This document shows, piece after piece, positions 27,069-36,385 of a DNA stretch of 64,000 nt. The DNA is from Methylomicrobium sp035916875 (GTDB taxonomy: Bacteria > Pseudomonadota > Gammaproteobacteria > Methylococcales > Methylomonadaceae). The stretch spans positions 55,020-119,019 of the forward strand of contig NZ_JAXUHN010000084.1 of the NCBI RefSeq assembly GCF_035916875.1, given 5' to 3'. The translations under genes were made by a program, and so were the position numbers. The notes under the pieces were generated by a model, which made no database searches, had not been told where the DNA came from, and saw only the letters and a list, made by a program, of their open reading frames with translations. Position 1 is the first letter of the stretch, and each line of letters begins with the position of its first letter.

Positions 27069-27551
27069 ATGGCCGTCACCGGCGATGAATTCAAACAAGC
27101 GTTGCAACTGTGGGCGAGCGGTGTCGCCGTCGTCGCGACCCATTCCGAAAAGTTCGGCAATCAAGGCATGACCGTGACGGCATTTTCGAGCGTCTCGATG
27201 ACTCCTCCGCAAGTTTTGGTCTGTATCAATGAATCGGCCGACACCGGCGAAGGCATCAAGGGAAGCGAGCGCTTTTCGGTGAATGTGTTGAGCGATCAGC
27301 AGCAGGACGTTTCGAATCACTTTGCCGGCGGTCTGAGCCAACTGGAACGCTTCGAAAAAACTGACTGGACCCCCGGCATCCAAGGCGTTCCGCTACTGAA
27401 TGACAGCATTATGTCGCTTGATTGCCGGGTCGTCGAAAAGGTGCATGCAGGCACGCACTGGATCATTATCGGCGAAGTCGAAAAAGCGGTCTGCCGAACC
27501 GGTGCCCCCCTGTTATACTTCCGTGGCCAGTATCGAAAACTTGCTGAATGA
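27069..27551 (+). CDS. Flavin reductase family protein (FMN-binding, HpaC-like)
   Basis: From ATG 27069, which has GGAG five bases upstream, the product has 160 residues. The body matches the split-barrel flavin reductase domain: ALQLWASGVAVVATHSEKFGNQGMTVTAFSSVSMTPPQVLVC, then ERFSVNVLSDQQQDVSNHFAG, and the HWIIIGEVEKAV strand near the end. Such enzymes use NAD(P)H to reduce FMN for a partner monooxygenase. No partner oxygenase gene lies next to it. The frame is open to 27009, but the extra 20 residues are not part of the domain. Confidence 0.85.
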   Translation: MAVTGDEFKQALQLWASGVAVVATHSEKFGNQGMTVTAFSSVSMTPPQVLVCINESADTGEGIKGSERFSVNVLSDQQQDVSNHFAGGLSQLERFEKTDWTPGIQGVPLLNDSIMSLDCRVVEKVHAGTHWIIIGEVEKAVCRTGAPLLYFRGQYRKLAE

Positions 27552-28010
27552 TGCCTCGTTCGCAAAAAAGTGCCATTTCTTCAAATCCAAACACGCGCAA
27601 ATTTCTCGGCCCGTCATCGTTAGCATGGCTTTCGTGAAGCCTTCCGAAGCGCCGCCCGCCAAGTGGTCGAATCACACCACGCCGGAAACACAGGGACGTT
27701 CGACGCCGCCATTCACGGCAATGATTCCGGCTCCAGAGAACAGTTGCTGACTATCAGTGCGATTGGCATAAGCTTCATACACAGCCCGGCGTTCCGGGCG
27801 ACATATTGGTAGCGAAGGCTCTGCCATAATCCTTCCACAATCAAGTTCTATCGGAGTCGGTTCCGCCATGAACTCCGGCAGCCGTTGCGTGCCGCCTCAT
27901 TTCATACCAACATGACTCGGTTCAAGCTAAACATTTGAAGCTCGAAAAAAATCAGCTACCGGGTTGATCGTCTTTTTCCCACGCATTCCTTACGCTATAA
28001 GGAGTTTTTC
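27552..28010. other. Gene-free stretch with a minus-strand frame broken by one stop
   Basis: On the minus strand a frame runs from ATG 27869 down to about 27560 and is interrupted once by TGA after VERPCVSGVV; the continuation reads FDHLAGGASEGFTKAMLTM. It may be a decayed gene or a repeated intergenic element. The family is not recognised. Upstream of 28011 lies only the ribosome binding site of the next gene. Confidence 0.3.
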
Positions 28011-28598
28011 ATGACCGACCAACTTGATCTTCTGATCAATAAAATCAAAGACCTCGAAAACGAACTGCTCGAGGAACTGCAAAAACAGCAGGAGGAATTC
28101 TCCTACGAAATCCAGCAACGCCGCATCCATTTCGAAGAATCCATCATCCAACGACATAAACGGCTGACCAAAGAACTCGTCAAATTTCTGCAAGATTCTC
28201 CATGGCTAAATATCCTCAGCGCGCCGATTATCTGGTCATGCCTGTTACCCGCGCTGCTGATGGATATGGTCGTAACTCTCTATCAAGCCATCTGCTTTCC
28301 GATTTACGGCATCCCGAAGGCCAAGCGAGAACACTATATTGTCTTCGACACGCAGTATTTGAATTATCTGAACCTGATTGAAAAACTCAACTGCGCCTAT
28401 TGCAGTTACTTTAACGGACTAATTGCCTACATCCAGGAAATTGCCGCGCGCACCGAGCAATACTGGTGCCCGATCAAGCATGCCCGGCGCATCGGCACCC
28501 TGCACAGCCGGTATCAGAAATTCTTCAATTACGGAGACGGCGAAAACTACCGGGCGCAAATCGAGTTGGTCAGAAGGGATTTCAAGGATTTGGAATAA
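28011..28598 (+). CDS. Coiled-coil protein with a conserved-looking Cys motif, unknown function
   Basis: The 195-residue product has a strong AAGGAG ribosome binding site. Residues 1-60 form a charged coiled coil (DLLINKIKDLENELLEELQKQ...). Residues 70-100 are hydrophobic (WLNILSAPIIWSCLLPALLMDMVVTLYQAICFPIYG) and may lie in or against the membrane. Then comes NCAYCSYFNGLIAYIQEIAA and, after it, TEQYWCPIKHARR, so that three cysteines (C-x2-C and a later W-C-P) and a His could bind a metal or heme. The tail is basic and acidic (RRDFKDLE). I do not know a characterised relative. No operon partner is visible. Confidence 0.7.
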   Translation: MTDQLDLLINKIKDLENELLEELQKQQEEFSYEIQQRRIHFEESIIQRHKRLTKELVKFLQDSPWLNILSAPIIWSCLLPALLMDMVVTLYQAICFPIYGIPKAKREHYIVFDTQYLNYLNLIEKLNCAYCSYFNGLIAYIQEIAARTEQYWCPIKHARRIGTLHSRYQKFFNYGDGENYRAQIELVRRDFKDLE

Positions 28599-29028
28599 AT
28601 TTATTACTTGAGGAGTAAGACAGGTTAACGATGTCGAAACTTCCGGCGACTGTATTGAAATGGAGCTCTCTTCTCCCCGCGGAAGCGAAATTTGATTCTC
28701 AATGCTCGAGCGGCATGCGGACAGTGAAACCGGCCTTCAATGCGGAGGTGCCGTGATCCGCACGGAACGCTATAATGGCGACTGGCGGATTGCAGTCGCC
28801 TTCGAAGCGATCGGTTTTAATGTTTGACTCTGGCAAATAAAACACGCGCATCGGATCCACCCCAACCATCCCCGCCCGAAATAGTCCGGGAGTAGGTTTT
28901 ATTGTGGGCGATTCTGTTGCCTTGAATTTCGATGATGGCTTCAGTCATGACGGCTCGCTCAGCGCAACCGAAGCACTGGTTTTTTCAGTAAATCGTTGAA
29001 TGATAAAAACGCCGACTTATCTTTTGTG
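28599..29028. other. Gene-free stretch before typA
   Basis: A minus-strand frame of 50 codons (28699-28851, opening MRVFYLPESNIKTDRFEGD) extends further upstream without a start, down from about 28950, and may be the 3' remnant of a lost gene; it has no recognised family. The rest appears to be the typA upstream region. Confidence 0.3.
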
Positions 29029-29034
29029 TATAAT
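29029..29034 (+). promoter_or_regulatory. Probable -10 element of the typA promoter
   Basis: TATAAT occurs here, 103 bases before the typA start, in an AT-rich stretch. No clear -35 hexamer is seen 16-18 bases upstream, so this is a moderate call. Confidence 0.4.
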
Positions 29035-29136
29035 TCCCCCCCTTAAATAAGTCATTTAAACAAGAGATCTCTTTTGAAATGCGGACACGGGATCTGCCGC
29101 ATTCCAATCATTCGCTAACCCATTCAAATTTACTCA

Positions 29137-30951
29137 ATGGATATCAATAAGTTAAGAAACGTCGCGATCATCGCGCACGTTGACCACGGCAAAACCACGC
29201 TGGTCGATAAACTCCTGCAACAATCCGGCACGTTTGCCGCGCATACGAAAGTCACCGAACGAGTCATGGACTCGAACGATCTGGAAAAAGAACGCGGCAT
29301 CACGATTCTGGCAAAGAACACCGCACTGGACTGGAACGGTTATCATATTAACATCGTCGACACCCCGGGCCACGCCGATTTCGGCGGCGAGGTCGAACGG
29401 GTGCTGTCGATGGTCGATTCGGTCTTGCTGTTGGTCGACGCGGTCGACGGACCGATGCCGCAAACGCGCTTCGTGACCCAGAAAGCCTTTGCGTTGGGCC
29501 TGAAGCCGATCGTAGTGATCAACAAGATCGACCGTCCCGGCGCACGTCCGGATTGGGTCGTCGATCAAACGTTTGACTTGTTCGACCGCCTCGGCGCGAC
29601 CGACGAACAGCTCGATTTTCCAATCGTTTACGCCTCGGCCCTGAACGGCTATGCCGGTTTGGACGTAACGGTCAGCGGCGGCGACATGACACCTTTGTTT
29701 GAAACGATCGTCGAAAAAGTCAGCCCGCCAGCGGTCGATCTGGACGGCCCGTTCCAGATGCAGGTATCGAGCCTCGACTACAATACCTATGTCGGCGTGA
29801 TCGGCATCGGCCGGATTCAGCGCGGCACGGTCAAAACCAACATGCAGTTGACGATTGTCAACCGCGAAGGCGTTGAACGCAAGGGCCGCATCCTGCAGGT
29901 CTTCGGTTTTCACGGCCTGGAACGCGTCGAAGTGCCGGAAGCGAACGCAGGCGACATCATTGCGTTTACCGGCATCGAAAAGCTCGAAATTTCGGATACC
30001 CTTTGCCATCCCGATGCAGTCGAGGCGATGACGCCGCTGACTGTTGACGAACCGACCGTAACGATGACCTTTCAGGTCAACAATTCGCCGTTTGCGGGCA
30101 AGGAAGGCAAGTTTTTGACTTCCCGGCAGATCCGCGACCGCCTGGAAAAGGAGTTGCAGCACAATGTCGCGTTGAAAGTGGACGAAACCGGCGACCCTGA
30201 TAAATTCAAGGTCTCGGGTCGCGGCGAACTGCATTTGTCGGTCCTGATCGAAAACATGCGACGGGAAGGCTTCGAACTCGGCGTCTCGCGTCCGGAAGTG
30301 ATTCTGAAGGAAGTCGACGGCGAAAAGCACGAGCCGTTCGAGATGGTCACGATCGAAGTCGAGGAAATTCACCAAGGTTCGATCATGGAAAAGCTCGGCG
30401 AACGCAAGGGCGACTTGTTGAATATGGTACCGGACGGCAAAGGCCGGGTGCGCCTGGAATACATGGTGCCGTCGCGCGGACTGATCGGTTTTCAGACCGA
30501 ATTCATGACTTCAACCTCCGGTTCCGGCCTGTTTTATCACGTCTTCGACCATTACGGCCCGATGAAAAAAGGCGAACTGGGCACCCGCAAACGCGGCGTG
30601 CTGGTGTCGATGGCGCAAGGCAAGGCTCTGGCCTATGCCCTGTTCGCGCTGCAGGAGCGCGGCGAACTGTTCCTGGTGCATGCCGATGAGGTCTACGAAG
30701 GCATGCTGGTCGGCATCCACTCCCGCGCGAACGATCTGACCGTGAACCCGACCAAGGCAAAACAGTTGACCAACATCCGCGCCGCCGGAACCGATGAAAA
30801 CCTGATTCTGACGCCGATCCAGAAAATGTCGCTGGAGCAGGCGCTGGAGTTTATCGACGAGGACGAACTGGTCGAAGTCACCCCGAAATCAATCCGGCTG
30901 CGTAAAAAGCTGTTGCTGGAACACGAACGGAAACGGGCTGCGAAAGGGTAA
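29137..30951 (+). CDS. typA: Ribosome-associated translational GTPase TypA/BipA
   Basis: The 604-residue GTPase has the G motifs AHVDHGKTTL (G1), RGITI (G2), VDTPGHADFGGE (G3), NKIDRPGA (G4) and a SAL (G5) region, followed by EF-G-like domains and the TypA-specific C-terminal domain starting near GRGELHLSVLIENMRREGFE and MVPSRGLIGFQTEFMT. BipA binds the ribosome and helps 50S assembly and growth under stress or low temperature. Length is standard. It stands as a single gene with a hairpin at 31016-31040 downstream. Confidence 0.97.
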   Translation: MDINKLRNVAIIAHVDHGKTTLVDKLLQQSGTFAAHTKVTERVMDSNDLEKERGITILAKNTALDWNGYHINIVDTPGHADFGGEVERVLSMVDSVLLLVDAVDGPMPQTRFVTQKAFALGLKPIVVINKIDRPGARPDWVVDQTFDLFDRLGATDEQLDFPIVYASALNGYAGLDVTVSGGDMTPLFETIVEKVSPPAVDLDGPFQMQVSSLDYNTYVGVIGIGRIQRGTVKTNMQLTIVNREGVERKGRILQVFGFHGLERVEVPEANAGDIIAFTGIEKLEISDTLCHPDAVEAMTPLTVDEPTVTMTFQVNNSPFAGKEGKFLTSRQIRDRLEKELQHNVALKVDETGDPDKFKVSGRGELHLSVLIENMRREGFELGVSRPEVILKEVDGEKHEPFEMVTIEVEEIHQGSIMEKLGERKGDLLNMVPDGKGRVRLEYMVPSRGLIGFQTEFMTSTSGSGLFYHVFDHYGPMKKGELGTRKRGVLVSMAQGKALAYALFALQERGELFLVHADEVYEGMLVGIHSRANDLTVNPTKAKQLTNIRAAGTDENLILTPIQKMSLEQALEFIDEDELVEVTPKSIRLRKKLLLEHERKRAAKG

Positions 30952-31015
30952 ATGCATCCTTCCCACGCTCAGGCGTACCCAGAGAGCACAAATGGGAATA
31001 CCGTTTGTCTTCTGC

Positions 31016-31040
31016 AGGACGGGGTTTTCAACCCCGTCCT
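31016..31040 (+). repeat. Perfect 11-bp palindrome downstream of typA
   Basis: AGGACGGGGTT (31016-31026) and AACCCCGTCCT (31030-31040) form a stem of 11 pairs with a three-base loop, 65 bases after the typA stop. There is no T-run after it, so it is more like a REP-type or transcript-end hairpin than an intrinsic terminator. Confidence 0.5.
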
Positions 31041-31149
31041 AAGCGTTTCAAGCCAACTTCACGGCTTCGATATAACTTGAGGACGCGTTTACAAAACCCG
31101 CCCGGCAAATTTTTTCCATTAAATCACCTCATGTCAGGCAGCTAACGCC

Positions 31150-34100
31150 ATGACTCGCATCCTACACTCCTTCCATCCGGTCGTTGCCCGCTGGTTTTTG
31201 GATCATTTCCAGGCGCCTACCGACGTTCAAAGCCAGGCCTGGCCAGCAATTCAGGCAGGCCAGGCCACGCTGATCGCCGCACCGACCGGTTCCGGTAAAA
31301 CCCTGGCGGCTTTTCTCGCGGTGATCGATCAATTGGTTAAACAAGGCGTCGACGCCTTTTTGCCCGATCAGACGCTGGTGCTCTATGTCTCGCCGCTGAA
31401 AGCGCTATCCAACGACATCCATAAGAATCTCGAACTACCTTTATCCGGTATCGGCATGGCACTGCTCGAAGCCGCCCTGCCCAGCGTGGTGATCCGCGCA
31501 CAAACCCGCACCGGCGATACCAGCCAGGCCGAGCGCTTCGCGATGAAACGCACGCCGCCGCATATCCTGGTCACTACGCCGGAGTCGTTGTACATACTGC
31601 TGACCTCCGAATCCGGACGCGACATGTTGAAAACGGTACACAGCGTGATCGTCGATGAAATTCACGCGCTGGCCGGCAACAAGCGCGGCGCGCATCTGAT
31701 GCTGTCGCTGGAACGGTTGACGCAACTGACCGAGAAGCCGCCGGTTAGGATCGGCCTGTCCGCGACGCAAAAGCCCTTGACCACGATTGCGCGCTTTCTG
31801 ACCGGCAACCGTGAAGAGCCCTGCACAATCATCGACACCGGCCATGTTCGGAAACGCGATTTAAAAATCGAAGTGACCAGCTCGCCGCTCGAAGCGGTGA
31901 TGGCGGCCGAGGTCTGGAGCGAAATCTACGACCGCCTCGTCGAATTGATCAACGACCATCACACCACGCTGATTTTCGTGAATACTCGGCGCTTGGCCGA
32001 ACGCGCCTCCGCCGCGCTTGCCGAGCGGCTTGGCGAGGAATTCGTGACGGCGCATCACGGCAGCCTCGCCAAGGAACACAGGCTCGATGCGGAAAACCGG
32101 CTCAAACAAGGCAGCCTGAAGGCGCTGGTCGCGACCGCCTCGCTCGAACTCGGCATCGACATCGGCGACGTCGATCTGGTCTGCCAGCTCGGCTCGCCGC
32201 ATGGCATCGCGGCGTTCCTGCAACGGGTCGGCCGTTCCGGGCACCGGCTCGGCGCGATTCCGAAAGGCCGCCTGTTTCCGCTGACCCGCGACGATCTGGT
32301 CGAATGCACGGCGCTTTTGCATGCGGTCGCGAACGATCAACTCGACACGATTCTTATCCCCGACCATCCCCTGGACGTTCTCGCCCAGCAAATCGTCGCC
32401 GAAGTCGCCTGCCGCGAATGGCCCGAGCGCGAGCTGTACGATGTGCTGCGCAAAGCCTGGCCGTACCGGACGCTGACTTCCGATCAATACACCGCCGTCG
32501 TCAAGATGCTCGCGGACGGCTACCACACCCGGCGCGGCCGGCGCGGCGCCTATCTGCACCGCGATGTCGTGCATGGCATGCTGCGGCCGCGCAAGGGCGC
32601 GCGGCTGACCGCGATCGTGAACGGCGGCGCGATACCGGACCAGTTCGATTACGACGTTATCATGCAGCCGGAAGGCCTGTTCGTCGGTACCTTGAACGAG
32701 GATTTCGCGTTCGAAAGCATTCCCGGCGACATCTTTCAGCTCGGCAACAACTCCTACCGGATGCTGAAGATCGAGCAGGGCAAGGTGTATGTCGAAGACG
32801 CACACGGCCAGCCGCCGAACATTCCGTTCTGGTTCGGCGAAGCACCGGGGCGCAGCCGGGAGTTATCGGAAGCGGTGTCCGAGTTGTCGGAAACGATCGA
32901 CCGTTTGCTCGAACAAGGCGGCGATGCCGCGCGCGACTTTATTTTCAATCGTCTCGGTCTGCCATCAGCCGCCGCCGAGCAATTGCATGCTTATCTTGCA
33001 ACCGCAAAAGCCGCGCTGACCGTACTGCCGTCGTTCAAAAACATCATCTTCGAACGCTTCTTCGACGAAACCGGCGACATGCATTTCGTGGTGCATTCGC
33101 GCTACGGCTCGCGGATCAACAAGGCATGGGGGCTGGCGCTCAGGAAGCGCTTCTGCCGGCGCTTCAATTTCGAGCTGCAGGCGGCCGCAACTGAAGACAA
33201 TATCGTGCTGTCGCTGGGCCCCACGCACAGTTTTCCGCTTCTCGAGCCGGCCGGTTATCTAAAGGCCGCCTCGGTCAGGGACGTGCTGATTCAGGCGCTG
33301 CTCGCCGCGCCGATGTTTCCGACGCGCTGGCGCTGGGTCGCCAATACCGCCCTCGCCGTACCGCGCAACCGCGGCGGCAAAAAGGTGCCTGCGCCATTCC
33401 AGCGCAACGACGCGGAGGATTTGATCGCGGTGATCTTTCCGGACCAGCTCGCCTGTTTCGAAAATATCGCTGGCGAGCGTGAGATTCCCGATCATCCGTT
33501 AGTCGATCAAACCTTGTGGGACTGTCTGCACGAACTAATGGACATCGACGGCCTGCAGGCCGTGCTGCAAGGCATCGAAAGCGGCGAGATTCAGGTGATC
33601 GCCCGCGACCTGACCGCGCCATCGCCGCTGGCGCAGGAAATCATCAATGCGCGCCCCTACGCCTTTCTTGACGACGCCCCCGCGGAAGAGCGCCGCACGC
33701 TGGCGATTCAACAGCGCCGCTTTGGCAGCCCCGAAGATGCGGCCGAGATCGGCCGGCTCAATCCGGAAGCGATCGACAGCGTGCGCCTGGAAGCCTGGCC
33801 GGAAGCGCGCGATGCGGATGAACTACATGATGCCTTGAATATCCTCGGCTTCATGACCGAAGAGGAAGGTATACGCAATGAATGGCCCGAACTGTTCGCG
33901 GCCTTGCAGCAAAGCCGGCGCGCGGCCGTGATGCGGCTGCCGCACGGTCAAAAGCTTTGGGTCGCCGCCGAGCGCCTTTCCGAATTGCAGGCGCTTTTTC
34001 CGGAGGCCGATCTTACGCCGAGCATCCCGCCGCTACCGCCCGCTCAGGCATTAACCGACGAGAACATCCTGCGCGACCTGATCCGTAGCCGCCTGGAAGG

Positions 34101-35397
34101 ACTCGGCCCCGTCACCGGCGAACAACTGGCCAAACCGCTCGCCTATCCGCTAGCGCAACTCGAACGGGCACTGGCTGCCCTGGAACAGCAAGGCGTCGTA
34201 CTGCAAGGGCGCTTTACGCCCGGCGCAGCGACCACGGAATGGTGCGAACGCGGCCTGCTCGCGCGCATCCATCGCTATACCCTGAAACAACTGCGCAAGG
34301 AGATCGAGCCGGTCGCACCCGCCGTATTCATGCGCTTTCTGTTCCACTGGCACAATCTTCATGAACCGGGAACCGGCGAAGCAGCGCTGGCGAAAGCTTT
34401 GCAGCAACTGGAAGGTTGCAACCTCCCGGCATTCGGCTGGGAACACGACATTCTGACTCGGCGCATCAAACCCTATTTCGCCTCCGAACTGGATCAACTC
34501 TGCACCTCGGGCAAATTCATCTGGCTGCGCTTGAAAGCCCTCGGCGACAGCAGCCCGAAAGCCGCCGGCAAAAATACGCCGGTTGCCCTGGTCGCGCGCG
34601 AACATCTGGAAAGCTGGCGCGCCTTCGCGGCACTGCCGGACAGCGCGGCGCTCGAGCTTTCCGGCAATGCGCTGAAAGTGCATGCCGCGATCCGCGAATG
34701 GGGAGCCAGTTTCTTTCAGGAGCTGGCCGGCGAAACCGGCCTGCTTAAAACGCAGCTGGAAGAAGCGCTCGGCGAACTTGCCGCCGCCGGCCTGATCACC
34801 TCGGACAGTTTCCAAGGCCTGCGCACTTTAGTCACTCCACAAAAGATCCTGCACCGGCGCGGCAAGCGCTACCCGATCTACGATCCCTTCGCCGCGGCCG
34901 GACGCTGGTCGCTGCTGCGCCCCTTGCGTCAGCCAACGACCGAAAATTATGCGGCCGTCGAACATATCGCCCGCGTGCTGCTCAAACGTTACGGCGTGGT
35001 GTTTCGGAAGGTGCTGGAGCGGGAAGAAAATCTGCCAAGCTGGCGCGAATTGCTCTACGTTTACCGCCGCCTGGAAGCGCGCGGCGAACTGCGTGGCGGC
35101 CGCTTCGTGCAAGGCTTCGCGGGCGAACAGTTTGCCCTGCCCGAAGCGGTCGGCTTGCTTCGTGACCTGCGCGAACCGCCGACTATCCCCGAACTGACCG
35201 TGATCAATGCGTCCGACCCGCTGAATCTGACCGGTATCATCACGCCCGGCGACCGCATCCATTCGCTCCACAGCCAGCGCCTGGTATACCGAAACGGCGC
35301 ACCGATGGCTTACGGCTCGGGCAAAAACGTACATTATCTGCAAGCCTTCGACGCGGAGCATCAATGGCAGTTGCAGTGGACGTTGTTGAACAAGTAA
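31150..35397 (+). CDS. lhr: Large ATP-dependent helicase Lhr
   Basis: The 1415-residue superfamily 2 helicase has AAPTGSGKTLAAF (Walker A) near residue 45, VIVDEIHALAGNKRGAHL (DEIH box) near residue 168, and the second RecA domain with LGIDIGDVDLVCQLGSPHG and LQRVGRSGHRLG. The wide C-terminal part, with WH and Lhr-specific domains ending near GSGKNVHYLQAF, identifies the long bacterial Lhr (about 1500 residues in E. coli). Lhr translocates 3' to 5' on single-stranded DNA and unwinds RNA:DNA hybrids; a C-terminal domain may support repair. It is a stand-alone gene after typA. Confidence 0.93.
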   Translation: MTRILHSFHPVVARWFLDHFQAPTDVQSQAWPAIQAGQATLIAAPTGSGKTLAAFLAVIDQLVKQGVDAFLPDQTLVLYVSPLKALSNDIHKNLELPLSGIGMALLEAALPSVVIRAQTRTGDTSQAERFAMKRTPPHILVTTPESLYILLTSESGRDMLKTVHSVIVDEIHALAGNKRGAHLMLSLERLTQLTEKPPVRIGLSATQKPLTTIARFLTGNREEPCTIIDTGHVRKRDLKIEVTSSPLEAVMAAEVWSEIYDRLVELINDHHTTLIFVNTRRLAERASAALAERLGEEFVTAHHGSLAKEHRLDAENRLKQGSLKALVATASLELGIDIGDVDLVCQLGSPHGIAAFLQRVGRSGHRLGAIPKGRLFPLTRDDLVECTALLHAVANDQLDTILIPDHPLDVLAQQIVAEVACREWPERELYDVLRKAWPYRTLTSDQYTAVVKMLADGYHTRRGRRGAYLHRDVVHGMLRPRKGARLTAIVNGGAIPDQFDYDVIMQPEGLFVGTLNEDFAFESIPGDIFQLGNNSYRMLKIEQGKVYVEDAHGQPPNIPFWFGEAPGRSRELSEAVSELSETIDRLLEQGGDAARDFIFNRLGLPSAAAEQLHAYLATAKAALTVLPSFKNIIFERFFDETGDMHFVVHSRYGSRINKAWGLALRKRFCRRFNFELQAAATEDNIVLSLGPTHSFPLLEPAGYLKAASVRDVLIQALLAAPMFPTRWRWVANTALAVPRNRGGKKVPAPFQRNDAEDLIAVIFPDQLACFENIAGEREIPDHPLVDQTLWDCLHELMDIDGLQAVLQGIESGEIQVIARDLTAPSPLAQEIINARPYAFLDDAPAEERRTLAIQQRRFGSPEDAAEIGRLNPEAIDSVRLEAWPEARDADELHDALNILGFMTEEEGIRNEWPELFAALQQSRRAAVMRLPHGQKLWVAAERLSELQALFPEADLTPSIPPLPPAQALTDENILRDLIRSRLEGLGPVTGEQLAKPLAYPLAQLERALAALEQQGVVLQGRFTPGAATTEWCERGLLARIHRYTLKQLRKEIEPVAPAVFMRFLFHWHNLHEPGTGEAALAKALQQLEGCNLPAFGWEHDILTRRIKPYFASELDQLCTSGKFIWLRLKALGDSSPKAAGKNTPVALVAREHLESWRAFAALPDSAALELSGNALKVHAAIREWGASFFQELAGETGLLKTQLEEALGELAAAGLITSDSFQGLRTLVTPQKILHRRGKRYPIYDPFAAAGRWSLLRPLRQPTTENYAAVEHIARVLLKRYGVVFRKVLEREENLPSWRELLYVYRRLEARGELRGGRFVQGFAGEQFALPEAVGLLRDLREPPTIPELTVINASDPLNLTGIITPGDRIHSLHSQRLVYRNGAPMAYGSGKNVHYLQAFDAEHQWQLQWTLLNK

Positions 35398-35451
35398 TAT
35401 TTAGGCCGAAGAACCTTACAGTGGCTTGAACTGTTCAACGGACAAAAATAC

Positions 35452-35853
35452 ATGTCGGAAGAAAACAAACGCGTGGTGCTCGACTATGTCGATGCCTTTA
35501 ATCGCGGCGACCTTGACGGCGTCTGCCAGGCTTTTGCCCCGGATGCACTGATTTATGGCGTTCTCGGTTGGGGTGGCATCGAAAAGACCAAGCCGATCTG
35601 GCGCGACCTGATCGATAGTTTTGCGATCAGACTACATGTTGAAGCGATGATTGCCGAAGGCGACGAGGTGTCGGTGCGCTATGTCGAGCACGGCCGTTCG
35701 CTCAATTCGTTTCGCGGCGGCCCCGTGACCGAACAAGGCTATGAAATTACCGCTATGGAGTGGTTCATCATCCGCAACGGTAAAATTCATAAGCGTTGGG
35801 GTGCGCGCGATACGGCTACGATGTTCTGGCAGATGGGCCTGACCATCCCATAA
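35452..35853 (+). CDS. SnoaL-like NTF2-fold protein
   Basis: The 133-residue product has the SnoaL/NTF2 pattern: an N-terminal helix (NKRVVLDYVDAFNRGDLDG) followed by a cone of strands with YRYVEHG-like and MEWFIIRNGKIHKRWGARD segments. Such small cup-shaped domains bind or transform small hydrophobic molecules or act as protein modules. No specific function can be assigned. It follows lhr by 54 bp on the same strand. Confidence 0.75.
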   Translation: MSEENKRVVLDYVDAFNRGDLDGVCQAFAPDALIYGVLGWGGIEKTKPIWRDLIDSFAIRLHVEAMIAEGDEVSVRYVEHGRSLNSFRGGPVTEQGYEITAMEWFIIRNGKIHKRWGARDTATMFWQMGLTIP

Positions 35854-35989
35854 GGCGAAACTGTACCCCTACCCGAAAAAACTGACATTACCAAATTGTA
35901 TAGATTTAGGAAGCTTCCTGTAATGTAAGAAAAGCTATGCTATATCCCAAGTCAGGCAATCCCGCCTGATATGAACGAGGATAAACACT

Positions 35990-36346
35990 ATGAACACCGC
36001 ACACTCTAAAATTCTGATCGCTTTATTTGCAATGATTATGACCGCCGGCAGCGTTGTAAACGTAGCGCAAGCGGCGGAAACCCAAGACAAAGAAGCCAAA
36101 GAGCTAAAGCTTTTTAGCCAAGCCACAATTTCTTTACAGGATGCGATTAAAGCAGCCGAGCAAAAAACCGGCGGCAAAGCAATGGAAGCGGAATTAAACG
36201 ATGAGTCCGCCGCTGTGCAGTTTGAAATCGAAATCCTTAAAGACGGCAAAGTCCATGAAGTCATTGTCGACGGCAAGACCGGCAGCGTGCTTAAAGTTTC
36301 GCTGGAAGATGAGTCTAATGAAGGCGCTGAAAGCGAGAAAGAATAG
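35990..36346 (+). CDS. Exported PepSY-domain protein
   Basis: The 118-residue protein has a signal peptide (MITAGSVVNVAQA-type cleavage near residue 25, context SVVNVAQAAE) and one PepSY domain: SLQDAIKAAEQKTGGKAMEAELNDE followed by VQFEIEILKDGKVHEVIVDGKTG. PepSY proteins are often co-encoded with two-component systems that respond to metals or envelope stress. A good ribosome binding site (GAGGAT) lies before ATG 35990. A 6-bp hairpin (TCAGGC/GCCTGA) lies about 20 bp upstream. A terminator-like hairpin separates it from the response regulator gene, so its expression may exceed that of the regulators. Confidence 0.82.
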   Translation: MNTAHSKILIALFAMIMTAGSVVNVAQAAETQDKEAKELKLFSQATISLQDAIKAAEQKTGGKAMEAELNDESAAVQFEIEILKDGKVHEVIVDGKTGSVLKVSLEDESNEGAESEKE

Positions 36347-36352
36347 ACTATG

Positions 36353-36381
36353 AATGCCGGGGAAACACCCCGGCATTTTTT
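36353..36381 (+). terminator. Terminator-like hairpin directly before the response regulator start
   Basis: AATGCCGGGG (36353-36362) pairs with CCCCGGCATT (36368-36377) around an AAACA loop and is followed by TTTT (to 36381). It begins six bases after the PepSY stop and ends four bases before the response regulator ATG, so it can act as an intercistronic attenuator. Confidence 0.8.
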
Positions 36382-36385
36382 ATGT

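Noticed and set aside
29152..30375. Long open frame (407 codons) antisense to typA
   Set aside because: It mirrors the typA codon structure, has Asp/Arg/Phe-rich composition and no family similarity, so it is a shadow of the GC-rich coding strand.
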